Shown: positions 1-6,486 of the stretch, piece by piece
How the letters are laid out: each line of letters opens with the position of its first letter
Numbering within the stretch: the stretch's first letter is position 1
Assembly (NCBI GenBank): GCA_012514855.1
Contig: JAAYZL010000200.1
Coordinates: 1-6,648, forward strand
Length of the DNA stretch: 6,648 bases
Source of the DNA: Clostridiales bacterium
GTDB taxonomy: Bacteria; Bacillota_A; Clostridia; Christensenellales; Aristaeellaceae
Reading direction: 5' to 3'
The notes under the pieces: model-generated
The model's database searches: none
Told to the model about the DNA's origin: nothing
Seen by the model: the letters and a program-made list of their open reading frames with translations, nothing else
Program-made: the position numbers and the translations under genes

Positions 1-578
1 CTTGGCGCGATGATTTCGTCAATCAGCCCGTAGGCCATGGATTCCTCGGCGTCGAGGTAGTGGTCGCGCTCCACGTCCCGCTCGATGACTTCCAGCGGCT
101 GGCCGGTATGCTCGGCGAGCAATCTGTTCATCTTACGCTTGATGCGAAGAATCTGCTCCGCCTGAATGGCGATGTCGGTCGCCTGACCGCGGGCGCCGCC
201 GAGCGGCTGGTGAATCATGATCTCGGCGTTGGGGAGCGCCTTGCGCTTGCCCTTCGCGCCGGAGGCCAGCAAGAACGCGCCCATCGACGCGGCCATGCCT
301 ATGCACAGCGTGGAGACCTCGCACTTCAGGTAGCGCATGGTGTCGTAGATCGCCATGCCCGCCGAAATGGAGCCGCCGGGGCTGTTGATGTAGAGCATGA
401 TGTCCTGCTCCGGGTCCTCCATCTCGAGGAAAAGCATCTGCGCCACAACGAGATTGGCCACCACATCGTCGATTTCGCCGCCCAGGAACACGATGCGGTC
501 CTTCAAAAGGCGCGAGAAAATGTCGTACGACCGCTCGCCGCGGTTCGTCTGTTCAATGACAAAGGGCACAAGGTTCAT
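1..578 (-). CDS. clpP: ATP-dependent Clp protease proteolytic subunit ClpP (3' end cut by window edge)
   Basis: Serine peptidase that forms the barrel-shaped proteolytic core of the cytoplasmic Clp protease. It degrades proteins unfolded and delivered by partners such as ClpX or ClpC. The 192 visible codons cover nearly the whole family length of about 195 residues; only the last few residues and the stop lie outside the window. The catalytic triad is visible: Ser98 in GMAASMGAF, His123 in MIHQPLGG and Asp172 in [10 protein letters not shown]. The oxyanion-region motif [16 protein letters not shown] is at residues 66-81. The start is an ATG at 578-576, preceded six bases upstream by GGGAGGT. 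There is no N-terminal propeptide beyond the usual few residues. The gene lies 52 bp after the tig stop with no clear promoter or terminator between them, so the two are probably co-transcribed; tig-clpP-clpX is a common order in bacteria. Identification is very secure. Confidence 0.97.
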   Translation of the reverse strand, partial: MNLVPFVIEQTNRGERSYDIFSRLLKDRIVFLGGEIDDVVANLVVAQMLFLEMEDPEQDIMLYINSPGGSISAGMAIYDTMRYLKCEVSTLCIGMAASMGAFLLASGAKGKRKALPNAEIMIHQPLGGARGQATDIAIQAEQILRIKRKMNRLLAEHTGQPLEVIERDVERDHYLDAEESMAYGLIDEIIAP

Positions 579-630
579 GGGCACACCTCCCGAAATCGTC
601 GTTGATTTAGTATGTTCGGACTCTTGGACC

Positions 631-1920
631 CTATTCCGCGGACGAATTGTCCTTCAGGAATTTCAGGGTTTTGTTGACGGTCGCGACCTCCCTGAAGTAG
701 CCGACATCCCCCTCGGGCATGTCCTTCTTGAAGTCCTCGAGCGTCTTCTTGGCCTGGTCGGCGAAGCGCTGAAGCTCTTTGTCGATCTCCTCGTCGGTCG
801 GCTCGATGCCCTCCGCCTTCGTGACCGCCTCGAGCACGAGCTGCGTCTTCACGCGCTCCTCGGCCTGCCGGCGGTGCATCTCGCGCATCTGCTCCATGGT
901 CTGGCCGGAGTACTTGAGAAAATCCTCCATGCGCATGCCCTGGTACATCATGCGCATCTCCATGTCGCGGAGCGTGCTGTCGATCTGCTCCTCGACCATC
1001 GCGGCGGGGATGTCGACCGTCGCGTTCTCGGTGACGGCCTCGATGATCTCATTTTCGAACGCGGCGTCGGCGCGGTCGGCCGCCTGCTTCTCGAGCTTTT
1101 GACGGATCTCCTCTTTATATTCATCAACCGTATTCGCGGTCTCCGAAACATCCTTTACAAACTCGTCGTCGAGCGCGGGCATCTCCTTTTCGCGGAGCGA
1201 ATTGAGCTTCACCTTGAACACCGCCGGCTTGCCGGCGAGCTCTTCGGACTGGTACGCCTCGGGGAAGGTCACCTCGATGTCCTTCTCCTCGCCGATCGCC
1301 ATGCCGACGACTTGCTCCTCGAAGCCCGGAATGAACGACCCGGAGCCGAGCGTCAGGTCGTGGCCCGCGGCCTGTCCGCCGTCGAACGGCTCGCCGCCTA
1401 CGAAGCCCTCGTAGTCGATGTTCGCCTGGTCGTCGAGCTTCGCGGGCCGGTCGGTCACTTCAATAAACCGGGCCGCGCGGTCGCGCGCGCGCTCGATCTC
1501 GGCCATCACGTCGTCGTCGGTCACCTCGTCGGCGGTCCTCTCGATGCCCAGGCGCTTGTATTCGCCGAGCTTGACGTCGGGGCGCACGAACACCTCGACG
1601 GTGAACTTCAATTCCTTGCCCTTCTCGATCTGCCCGACGTCGAGTTCCGGACGGTCGACCGGCTTCACGCCATGCTCCGCAAGCGCCGCGCGATAGATCT
1701 CCGGGAAGAGGATGTCGAACGCGTCCTCGTAGAACACGCCCGCGCCGTAGAAGTTCTCGATGATCTTCATCGGGGCCTTGCCGCGGCGGAAGCCGGGGAT
1801 GTTGAACTTCTTCGCGTTCTTCGCGTAGGCCTTGCGGATGCCCTCGTCAAACTGTTCGCTATGGACGACAAAGCCGAGCTTGACCTTGTTGGACGAGAGC
1901 TTTTCAAAAGTGGTAGCCAT
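631..1920 (-). CDS. tig: Trigger factor, ribosome-associated chaperone and prolyl isomerase
   Basis: Chaperone that docks at the ribosomal exit tunnel and shields nascent chains; it also has peptidyl-prolyl isomerase activity. The product is 429 residues, the usual family length. The N-terminal ribosome-binding domain carries the signature GFRRGKAP at residues 43-50. An FKBP-like domain lies at about 155-245, with [17 protein letters not shown] at 191-207. The rest is the charged, helical C-terminal chaperone domain, including a methionine-rich stretch ([15 protein letters not shown]). The ATG at 1920 is chosen because AGGAGG lies seven bases upstream and MATTFEKL fits the family start. The frame stays open upstream to 1998, but that part would translate the leader and promoter. 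The gene has its own candidate promoter and is followed 52 bp later by clpP, which joins folding and degradation functions in one probable operon. Confidence 0.97.
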   Translation of the reverse strand: MATTFEKLSSNKVKLGFVVHSEQFDEGIRKAYAKNAKKFNIPGFRRGKAPMKIIENFYGAGVFYEDAFDILFPEIYRAALAEHGVKPVDRPELDVGQIEKGKELKFTVEVFVRPDVKLGEYKRLGIERTADEVTDDDVMAEIERARDRAARFIEVTDRPAKLDDQANIDYEGFVGGEPFDGGQAAGHDLTLGSGSFIPGFEEQVVGMAIGEEKDIEVTFPEAYQSEELAGKPAVFKVKLNSLREKEMPALDDEFVKDVSETANTVDEYKEEIRQKLEKQAADRADAAFENEIIEAVTENATVDIPAAMVEEQIDSTLRDMEMRMMYQGMRMEDFLKYSGQTMEQMREMHRRQAEERVKTQLVLEAVTKAEGIEPTDEEIDKELQRFADQAKKTLEDFKKDMPEGDVGYFREVATVNKTLKFLKDNSSAE

Positions 1921-1966
1921 GATCCATCCTCCTGTTAGACGCAACTTTCCATATCGCCAAGTGTAA

Positions 1967-1995
1967 AGTCTATCATATCCACCCGTCGTTTGCAA
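1967..1995 (-). promoter_or_regulatory. Candidate sigma-A promoter for tig-clpP
   Basis: On the minus strand a -35-like TTGCAA (1990-1995) is separated by 17 bp from a -10-like TAGACT (1967-1972), about 47 bp before the tig start. Each hexamer matches the consensus at four of six positions. An overlapping TATGAT just upstream is an alternative -10 but lacks a good -35. Position and spacing are right, but the match is modest. Confidence 0.45.
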
Positions 1996-2053
1996 CACGA
2001 TTCGGTAAATTTGCGCCCAAACGCGCAGCGCGCAGGGTTAGTTTTCGGTAAAA

Positions 2054-2078
2054 GCGCCCGGCGGCATGCGCCGCCGGG
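2054..2078 (-). terminator. Probable Rho-independent terminator after the VanW-family gene
   Basis: Twelve bases past the vanW stop is a perfect 9-bp GC stem: CCCGGCGGC at 2057-2065 and GCCGCCGGG at 2070-2078, with a four-base loop. Reading the minus strand, the stem is followed by CGC and then TTTTACC. The stem is very strong but the T run is only four bases and sits three bases from the stem, so efficiency is uncertain. It separates vanW from the tig promoter. Confidence 0.6.
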
Positions 2079-2089
2079 AAACGCGCGCC

Positions 2090-3313
2090 TTACGGCAGCC
2101 CGGCCGCGCCGGGGTCGCCCTCCTCGAGCCTCCCGAACACCGCGACGCGCACCTGCTCCTTGTCGTCCACGACGCAGCCGATGTAGACCGGCTCGTCCCG
2201 GTTGTTCGTGAATTTCAGGTCCTTGTTTCCCCAGTCGACCGCCGCGTCAAGGCCCATTTTGATGTACCAGACCTTGCGGCCGTGCTCGTGGCGCTCGTCG
2301 ATCTGCAGTTTCGCGGCGAGCGCGGCGGCGTGGAGCGTCGAGGAGACCTGGCAGATGCCGCCGCCGTACTCCATGATGTTCTCCATGCCGTAGTACGCCT
2401 TCGCCTTGCGGTAGCCCGCCTCCTTCGTCCGGGGGCCGACGACCCCGTTGAACGAGAACGTCCCGCCCGGATCGATGCGCGTCCCGTTGATCGTCGACAT
2501 CGCGGTCTTGATGTTGTGAAGCCGCGCGGTGGACGAGGTCGACGCGTCCGTGACCATATAGGAAATGAGCCCGTATTGATCCGACCGGTCGGGCGGCGCG
2601 ATCTCCTCGATGTCGAGCGCCACGTCCGATTTCCCGCCGTCAAACGCCGCCATCAGATCCGCCGTGAGTTTCTCCTCGTTCAGCCGCTTGCCCGGCGCGC
2701 CGCCCGCGAACTTGAACTTATAGGTGGAGGCGTTCAGGCCGGCCGCCTCCGCGGCGACGGGCTCGCTGTTGACGCTTTCGGCGAAGCCGCGCACGAACGC
2801 CTCCACGCCGTCCCGCGTGTACGGAATGCGCGCGACGGGGTAGTCCACCCCCGCCTTCGCCTCCAGAACCGCCTCGTAGCGCTCGGCGAGCCCGCCGGAG
2901 TGTCCGGGCTCGTACGCCGCCTTCAGGACGTCCTTGTAATCGCTCGTATAGCCGAGCATCGCGGCGGTCACCTCGGTTCCGTCGGAGAGCCTGACCACCC
3001 GGTTAAAGTGCGCGGGCTCGATCTCCTCCGCCCAGCGCGTGCGCGCCTCCTCGAGCGTCAGCCCGGACACGTCGACGCCTTCGACCGACGTGCCCTCTCG
3101 GAACGCCTCGACCTCGACCGCGGCGCGCATCTCGCGAAAGTCCGCGTATTCTGCGAACTGCCAGCCGCACAGCGCAAGCAGCGCGACGACCGCGATCAGC
3201 GAAAGCGCGAGCGAGCGCCGCCTTCGCCGCTTTATGAGCAGCCGCTTCTCGGCGCGCGTCTTCCTCCGCTTTTTCGGCTCCGCTTCGGCATTCGGCTTTA
3301 TGTTCTCGCGCAT
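2090..3313 (-). CDS. VanW-family membrane-anchored cell-envelope protein
   Basis: A 407-residue protein with a very basic N-terminus (residues 14-33, with KKRRK and KRRRRR) followed by one hydrophobic segment at about 34-53. It is therefore probably a type II membrane protein with an outside C-terminal part. Residues ~70-240 resemble the putative peptidoglycan-binding repeat often found before VanW domains, including GVDVSGLTLEEA at 79-90. The VanW domain occupies about 249-385, with the hallmarks HNIKTAMSTINGT, PGGTFSFNGVVGPRT and GGGICQVSSTLHAAAL. There is no C-terminal G5 domain, which some relatives carry. VanW proteins were named from vancomycin-resistance clusters but are widespread in ordinary Firmicute genomes; their biochemical function is not settled, and no van resistance genes are nearby. 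The ATG at 3313 follows GAGGGA by seven bases. The gene has its own strong promoter and a terminator, so it looks monocistronic. Confidence 0.9.
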   Translation of the reverse strand: MRENIKPNAEAEPKKRRKTRAEKRLLIKRRRRRSLALSLIAVVALLALCGWQFAEYADFREMRAAVEVEAFREGTSVEGVDVSGLTLEEARTRWAEEIEPAHFNRVVRLSDGTEVTAAMLGYTSDYKDVLKAAYEPGHSGGLAERYEAVLEAKAGVDYPVARIPYTRDGVEAFVRGFAESVNSEPVAAEAAGLNASTYKFKFAGGAPGKRLNEEKLTADLMAAFDGGKSDVALDIEEIAPPDRSDQYGLISYMVTDASTSSTARLHNIKTAMSTINGTRIDPGGTFSFNGVVGPRTKEAGYRKAKAYYGMENIMEYGGGICQVSSTLHAAALAAKLQIDERHEHGRKVWYIKMGLDAAVDWGNKDLKFTNNRDEPVYIGCVVDDKEQVRVAVFGRLEEGDPGAAGLP

Positions 3314-3349
3314 CGTCGCTTCCCTCTATGTGCGTCCAGTGTTGCTTCC

Positions 3350-3378
3350 ATTATACGGCATCCGGCGCACGCTGTCAT
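3350..3378 (-). promoter_or_regulatory. Strong sigma-A promoter for the VanW-family gene
   Basis: The minus strand shows a -35 ATGACA (3373-3378, five of six consensus bases), a 17-bp spacer and a perfect -10 TATAAT (3350-3355). The -10 lies 36 bp before the ATG at 3313. This makes vanW a separate transcription unit from rarA. Confidence 0.8.
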
Positions 3379-3402
3379 GAACCCCGCGTAAAAGTTCTGC
3401 GC

Positions 3403-3563
3403 AGTGTTCTGACCAGCCGAGGATTTGGATTTCGCGCGCGGGATTTTTTCGTCCGGCCGGGAGCAGGCGCGCAGGCGTAGCAGCGCTACGTCAAGCGCCT
3501 GGCGACACCGCCGGGCGGAAAAAGACTCGCGCGAAGCCAGAGAATCGGCTGCGTCAGAGCACT
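3403..3563. repeat. 161-bp nested imperfect palindrome between rarA and vanW
   Basis: The interval is symmetric about base 3483. The outer arms are AGTGTTCTGAC (from 3403) and GTCAGAGCACT (ending at 3563). Moving inward, GGATTTCGCGCGCGGG with its following T run mirrors the later A run and ACTCGCGCGAAGCC. CAGGCGC near 3464 mirrors GCGCCTG near 3495. The centre is CGTAGC (3476-3481), AGC, GCTACG (3485-3490). The arms are imperfect, roughly three quarters complementary with small bulges. The right arm runs into the rarA stop codon (3562-3564), so rarA mRNA would end in one long branched hairpin. It could be a dispersed palindromic repeat (REP- or MITE-like), an unusual terminator, or a structured RNA. 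There is no classic T tract directly after the base of the hairpin, and no protein fits here. Confidence 0.7.
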
Positions 3564-4884
3564 ACTTTATGTCCGGCGGATCGACGAAACCGCGCGCTTC
3601 GCGAATTTTTCGGATTTCCTTCTCAAACCCCTGCTCGGACGGCGCGTAGTACGGGAGGCCCGCGGCCTCCTCAGGCGCGTAGCGCTGCTTTACGAAGTGG
3701 CCGGGGAAGTCGTGCGCGTATTTGTAACCTTCGCCGTAACCCAGGGCGGACGCGCCTGCGTAGTGCGTGTCCCGAAGGTGCACCGGCACCGGGGAGAAGC
3801 CGCCCTTCTCGGCGTCCTCGAACGCGCGGGCGATCGCCATCACGACGGCGTTCGACTTCGGGCTCTCGCACACCGCGATGATCGCCTGCGCGATCGGGAG
3901 CTTCGCCTCGGGCATGCCGATCGCCTCGAGCGCGTGGTACGCGGCGACCGCCTGCAGCAGAGCCATGGGGTTCGCCATCCCGACGTCCTCGCTCGCGTGC
4001 GCGATCACGCGGCGGACGACGATGCGCGGGTCCATGCCGCCGTAGTTCATGCGCGCGAACCACGCGAGCGCCGCGTCGCTGTCGGAGCCGCGCAGCGACT
4101 TGCAGAAGGCGCTCAGCATGTCGTAGAGCAGCGACTCGTCCATCTGCATCACGCGGCTCTGAATCGACTCCTCGGCGATCGCGAGGGTTATGTGCGTCGA
4201 GCCGTCGGACTCGATCGGCGTCGTCAAAACCGCCAATTCGAGCGCGTTCAGCGCCGAGCGCGCGTCGCCGTTCGCCACCTGCGCGATGTGCTCGAGCGCG
4301 TCGTCGTCGATCGCCACGACCTGCTTTCCGTAGCCGCGCTCGCGGTCGGCGATCGCGAATCGCACCGCGCGCTTGATGTCCTCCCGGCTCAGCCGCTCGA
4401 ACCGGAACAGCCGGCAGCGGCTGACGATCGCGGGCGTCATCGCGATCATCGGGTTCTCGGTCGTCGAGCCGATGAAGCGTATGAGACCCCGCTCGATCGC
4501 GGGCAAGATCGAGTCCGACTGCGCCTTCGACCAGCGGTGGCACTCGTCGAGCAGCAGATACGTCGGCTGGCCGTAGAGCTTCAGCCGGTTTTCCGCGCCC
4601 TTGATCACCTCGCGCACGTCGGCGACGCCGCTGGTTACGGCGTTTAGTTTTACAAATGCGGCGCGCGTAACGTTCGCGATGACCGCCGCGAGCGTCGTCT
4701 TGCCCGTCCCCGGCGGGCCCCAGAAGATCGAGCTCGTCAGCCGGTCGGCCTCGATCGCGCGGCGCAGAAGCCTCCCCTCGCCGACGATCTTCTCCTGCCC
4801 CAAAAATTCCGAAAGCGTCCGCGGGCGCATCCTGTCCGCCAGCGGCGCGAGCTTTGACATTCCCGCGGAAAAGAGATCTTCCAT
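3562..4884 (-). CDS. rarA: Replication-associated recombination protein A (RarA/MgsA family AAA+ ATPase)
   Basis: A 440-residue clamp-loader-like ATPase of the RarA/MgsA/WRNIP1 family, which acts at stalled or damaged replication forks. Walker A GPPGTGKT is at residues 56-63, Walker B LLLDE at 110-114, sensor 1 GSTTENP at 139-145, the probable arginine finger in SRC at 155-157, and the sensor 2 helix GDARSALNALE at 206-216. The C-terminal part (about 250-440) carries family tetramerisation-region signatures such as GGMDPRIVVRRVIAHASEDVG, FEDAEKG and PVPVHLRD. Where most relatives have DEIHRFNK or DEVHRFNK, this protein has DECHRWSK. The ATG at 4884 is supported by GGGAGG six bases upstream and by the MEDLFS-type N-terminus; the frame continues upstream only through the promoter and terminator. 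Its promoter overlaps the rpsT terminator, and its 3' end runs into the large palindrome. Confidence 0.95.
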   Translation of the reverse strand: MEDLFSAGMSKLAPLADRMRPRTLSEFLGQEKIVGEGRLLRRAIEADRLTSSIFWGPPGTGKTTLAAVIANVTRAAFVKLNAVTSGVADVREVIKGAENRLKLYGQPTYLLLDECHRWSKAQSDSILPAIERGLIRFIGSTTENPMIAMTPAIVSRCRLFRFERLSREDIKRAVRFAIADRERGYGKQVVAIDDDALEHIAQVANGDARSALNALELAVLTTPIESDGSTHITLAIAEESIQSRVMQMDESLLYDMLSAFCKSLRGSDSDAALAWFARMNYGGMDPRIVVRRVIAHASEDVGMANPMALLQAVAAYHALEAIGMPEAKLPIAQAIIAVCESPKSNAVVMAIARAFEDAEKGGFSPVPVHLRDTHYAGASALGYGEGYKYAHDFPGHFVKQRYAPEEAAGLPYYAPSEQGFEKEIRKIREARGFVDPPDIK

Positions 4885-4917
4885 GTTCGGCCTCCCGTTG
4901 ATCTGCCCATTATCCCT

Positions 4918-4945
4918 ATTATACCAAAAAACCGGAAAAGCGCAA
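4918..4945 (-). promoter_or_regulatory. Promoter for rarA, overlapping the rpsT terminator
   Basis: A perfect TATAAT (4918-4923) is preceded by TGG, giving an extended -10 form (TG one base before the hexamer). The best -35 is a weak TTGCGC (4940-4945) with a 16-bp spacer. The -10 lies 34 bp before the rarA ATG. The -35 sits inside the downstream arm of the rpsT terminator. Confidence 0.65.
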
Positions 4946-4962
4946 TCACTCGCGCCTTTCCG
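4926..4962 (-). terminator. Rho-independent terminator of rpsT
   Basis: Reading the minus strand, CGGAAAGGCGC (4962-4952), an eight-base loop and GCGCTTTTCCG (4943-4933) form an 11-bp stem with one G-U pair. It is followed after one base by six T residues (4931-4926). It starts 22 bases after the rpsT stop. This is a textbook intrinsic terminator. Confidence 0.88.
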
Positions 4963-4984
4963 ATTTGGAGTCTGGGTTTCGGGT

Positions 4985-5239
4985 TTACGCCTTCTGCGCC
5001 CTCCTGGCCAGGCGGGCCTTTTTGCGGTTCGCGGCGTTCTTATGGATAACGCCCTTCGCGGCGGCCTTGTCAACCGCGCCCTGTGTCGCGCTCAGCAGTT
5101 TGACATCGACCTCATTCGCGGAAGCGGCGATTTCGAACTTCTTGATCTGGGTCTTCATCGCAGACTTGACCATGCGGTTGCGCAGGTTCTTCTTTTCGTT
5201 GACCTTCACGCGCTTGATGGCGGACTTGATATTCGGCAA
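4985..5239 (-). CDS. rpsT: 30S ribosomal protein S20, TTG start
   Basis: Small-subunit ribosomal protein that binds 16S rRNA early in 30S assembly. The 84-residue product matches the family length and is rich in Lys, Arg and Ala. The N-terminus [17 protein letters not shown] and the C-terminal block [18 protein letters not shown] are diagnostic of S20. The start is a TTG at 5239-5237, decoded as fMet. It is preceded by a strong GGGGAGGTG, and it places the conserved PNIKSAIKR directly after residue 1 as in relatives. An upstream in-frame ATG at 5269 would add ten residues and translate the ribosome binding site itself, so it is rejected. The gene has its own promoter and terminator. It is divergent from gpr, a known neighbour of rpsT in spore formers. 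Confidence 0.95.
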   Translation of the reverse strand: MPNIKSAIKRVKVNEKKNLRNRMVKSAMKTQIKKFEIAASANEVDVKLLSATQGAVDKAAAKGVIHKNAANRKKARLARRAQKA

Positions 5240-5245
5240 AATATT

Positions 5246-5254
5246 CACCTCCCC
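5246..5254 (-). promoter_or_regulatory. Ribosome binding site that fixes the rpsT TTG start
   Basis: GGGGAGGTG on the minus strand, with GGAGG eight bases before the TTG. No ATG or GTG at a usable distance downstream gives an S20-like N-terminus, so this site decides the non-ATG start. Confidence 0.85.
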
Positions 5255-5274
5255 GGGCAAAATCAGCATTGACT

Positions 5275-5303
5275 ATTGTACCACCTGCCCGACCAAAAAG
5301 CAA
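5275..5303 (-). promoter_or_regulatory. Sigma-A promoter for rpsT
   Basis: On the minus strand, TTGCTT (5298-5303), a 17-bp spacer and TACAAT (5275-5280), with TG one base before the -10 hexamer (extended -10). It lies about 35 bp upstream of the TTG start. The same -35 hexamer, spacing and TGG element occur in the promoter before the tRNA-Ala array. Confidence 0.75.
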
Positions 5304-5309
5304 GCGGTT

Positions 5310-5342
5310 GAATACATTTTGATGAAAAACTTGGGTAAACTA
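5310..5342 (+). promoter_or_regulatory. Candidate sporulation-type (sigma-F-like) promoter for gpr
   Basis: GGGTAAACTA at 5333-5342 fits the sigma-F -10 pattern GGnnAnAMTA, and GAATA at 5310-5314 fits the GHATA-type -35. The gap between them is 18 bp, about two to four longer than the usual sigma-F spacing, so the pairing is imperfect. No convincing sigma-A promoter is seen on this strand here. In Bacillus, gpr is transcribed in the forespore by sigma-F and sigma-G. Confidence 0.45.
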
Positions 5343-5374
5343 ACGGCGAATTTCGAACAAGTCGAGGTGTTTTT

Positions 5375-6295
5375 ATGCGCCATATCCGAACAGACCTTGC
5401 GATGGAGTCGTTTCAGGCGGCCGGGCGGGACGAGATTCCGGGCGTGAAGGTCAACCACTGGGAGACCATGGGCGTGACCGTCACGGAGGTCATCATCGAG
5501 GACGAGGACGCGGGCCGGCAGATCGGCAAGGCTGCGGGCAACTACCTGACGCTGGAGTGCCCCGGCATTAGGCAGCGCGACATCGACTCGCGGCTCGCGA
5601 TGTCGAACCTGCTCGGCGAGGAGATCGCGCGGATGATCCGCCGCGAGGGGGATCGGCCGGTGCTCGTCGTCGGCCTCGGGAACCGCAACATCACGCCGGA
5701 TTCGCTCGGCCCCAAGGCCGTCGACAAGACGCTCGTCACCCGCCACATGTTCCGCGAAATTCCGGAGTACGCGGACAAGCGCATGCGCAGCGTCTGCGCG
5801 ATCGCGCCGGGCGTCCTGGGCGTGACCGGCATCGAGACGATGGAGGTGATCGAGAGCCTCGTCAAATGCCTGAACCCGCAGTCGATCGTCTGCATCGACG
5901 CGCTCTCCGCGCGCGCGGCCGACCGCATCTGCTCGACGGTTCAATTGACCGATACCGGCATCCACCCCGGCTCCGGCGTCGGAAACCACCGGCGCGCACT
6001 GACGAAGGAGTCGCTGGGCGTCCCGGTGATCGCGCTGGGCATCCCGACGGTCATCTACGCCGCGACGCTCGCGCGCGACGCGATGGAATTGATCTCGACC
6101 GACCGCAACGTCGACGGCGCGGCGCTCGACGACATCGAGCGGGAGCTCCTCAAGGCCGACATCGGCGATATGATCGTCACCCCGCGCGAGATCGACGACC
6201 TGATCACCGACGCCGCGGGAATCGTCGCCGCCGCCGTCAACCGCGCGCTGCAGCCGGAGTTGAGCGAGGAGGAGATACTGTCGCTGATGGACTGA
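5375..6295 (+). CDS. gpr: Germination protease GPR, spore SASP endopeptidase
   Basis: Spore-specific endopeptidase (MEROPS family A25) that starts degradation of small acid-soluble spore proteins on germination. It is made as a zymogen in the forespore. The product is 306 residues, somewhat shorter than the Bacillus enzyme of about 370. Family signatures are RTDLAMES at 5-12 (the region where the propeptide is removed, so the propeptide would be very short), YLTLECPGI at 57-65, GLGNRNITPDSLGPKA at 100-115, APGVLGVTGIETMEV at 144-158, IDALSARAADRI at 174-185 and DTGIHPGSGVGNHR at 193-206. Asp109 and Asp175 are 66 residues apart, the same interval as the essential Asp127 and Asp193 of the B. 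megaterium enzyme. The start is ATG at 5375, with GAGGTG five bases upstream. Its presence indicates an endospore former. The usual spoIIP neighbour does not follow; a tRNA region does. Confidence 0.95.
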   Translation: MRHIRTDLAMESFQAAGRDEIPGVKVNHWETMGVTVTEVIIEDEDAGRQIGKAAGNYLTLECPGIRQRDIDSRLAMSNLLGEEIARMIRREGDRPVLVVGLGNRNITPDSLGPKAVDKTLVTRHMFREIPEYADKRMRSVCAIAPGVLGVTGIETMEVIESLVKCLNPQSIVCIDALSARAADRICSTVQLTDTGIHPGSGVGNHRRALTKESLGVPVIALGIPTVIYAATLARDAMELISTDRNVDGAALDDIERELLKADIGDMIVTPREIDDLITDAAGIVAAAVNRALQPELSEEEILSLMD

Positions 6296-6296
6296 C

Positions 6297-6318
6297 GGCC
6301 CGCGGCCCGAGTTTTTTT
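6297..6318 (+). terminator. Probable terminator after gpr
   Basis: Immediately after the gpr stop, GGCC (6297-6300), CGC and GGCC (6304-6307), extendable by flanking C-G pairing, are followed four bases later by seven T residues (6312-6318). The T run is good but the stem is short, so this is a moderate call. Confidence 0.5.
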
Positions 6319-6342
6319 ACAATCGAAATCGAAAAAAGGGTA

Positions 6343-6371
6343 TTGCTTTTCGCCCCGCCCTGTGGTATACT
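6343..6371 (+). promoter_or_regulatory. Sigma-A promoter for the tRNA-Ala region
   Basis: TTGCTT (6343-6348), a 17-bp spacer and TATACT (6366-6371), with TG one base before the -10. Transcription would start near 6378, about 20 bases before the first tRNA-like unit. The two repeat units and tRNA-Ala would therefore be on one transcript. No other good promoter lies between here and the tRNA. Confidence 0.75.
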
Positions 6372-6396
6372 CTTTCCTGTTCGAGACGGAACATAC

Positions 6397-6486
6397 GGGG
6401 CATTAGCACAGTTGGCTAGAACGAACCGTCCGTACTTTAGCCCCGATACTCCCCCGAGGATCGGGAACGACACAAAAGAATATCGT
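6397..6486 (+). repeat. tRNA-Ala-headed tandem unit 1 (90 bp), possible noncoding RNA
   Basis: The first 11 bases, GGGGCATTAGC, are identical to the start of the tRNA-Ala at 6576, and the D-loop AGTTGG follows at the same place. After about 25 bases the tRNA resemblance ends. There is no anticodon arm, no T-arm TTCRA motif and no matching 3' acceptor strand, and the D-stem halves (GCAC and GAAC) do not pair. The rest holds a hairpin CCCGA-GGA-TCGGG (6453-6465) and ends in ACGACACAAAAGAATATCGT. An alternative six-pair stem, CCCGAT (6442-6447) with ATCGGG (6460-6465), is also possible. It is not a functional tRNA as read. It could be a decayed tRNA-derived repeat or an unrecognised structured RNA or processing element. 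Confidence 0.75.

Noticed and set aside
397..1938. Long plus-strand open frame antisense to tig and clpP
   Set aside because: It lies opposite two confidently identified genes, has Leu/Arg/His/Asp-rich shadow composition and no family resemblance. GC-rich codon use leaves stops rare on the other strand.
1921..1998. Upstream extension of tig to an ATG at 1998
   Set aside because: It would translate the promoter and the AGGAGG site, and the family N-terminus begins at the ATG at 1920.
2090..3313. Vancomycin-resistance cluster suggested by the VanW domain
   Set aside because: No vanA/B ligase, vanH, vanX or two-component regulator genes are present, and stand-alone VanW proteins are common in Firmicutes.
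2066..3391. 441-codon plus-strand open frame antisense to the VanW-family gene
   Set aside because: Mirror-frame shadow of a gene with clear domains, promoter and ribosome binding site. It runs through the vanW promoter and terminator.
3671..4647. Open frames on both strands within rarA (minus 3671-4543, plus 3697-4647)
   Set aside because: Arg/Ala/Asp-rich shadow translations of rarA without ribosome binding sites or recognisable domains.
5240..5269. ATG at 5269 as the start of rpsT
   Set aside because: The added residues would be encoded by the ribosome binding site, and the conserved S20 N-terminus starts just after the TTG.
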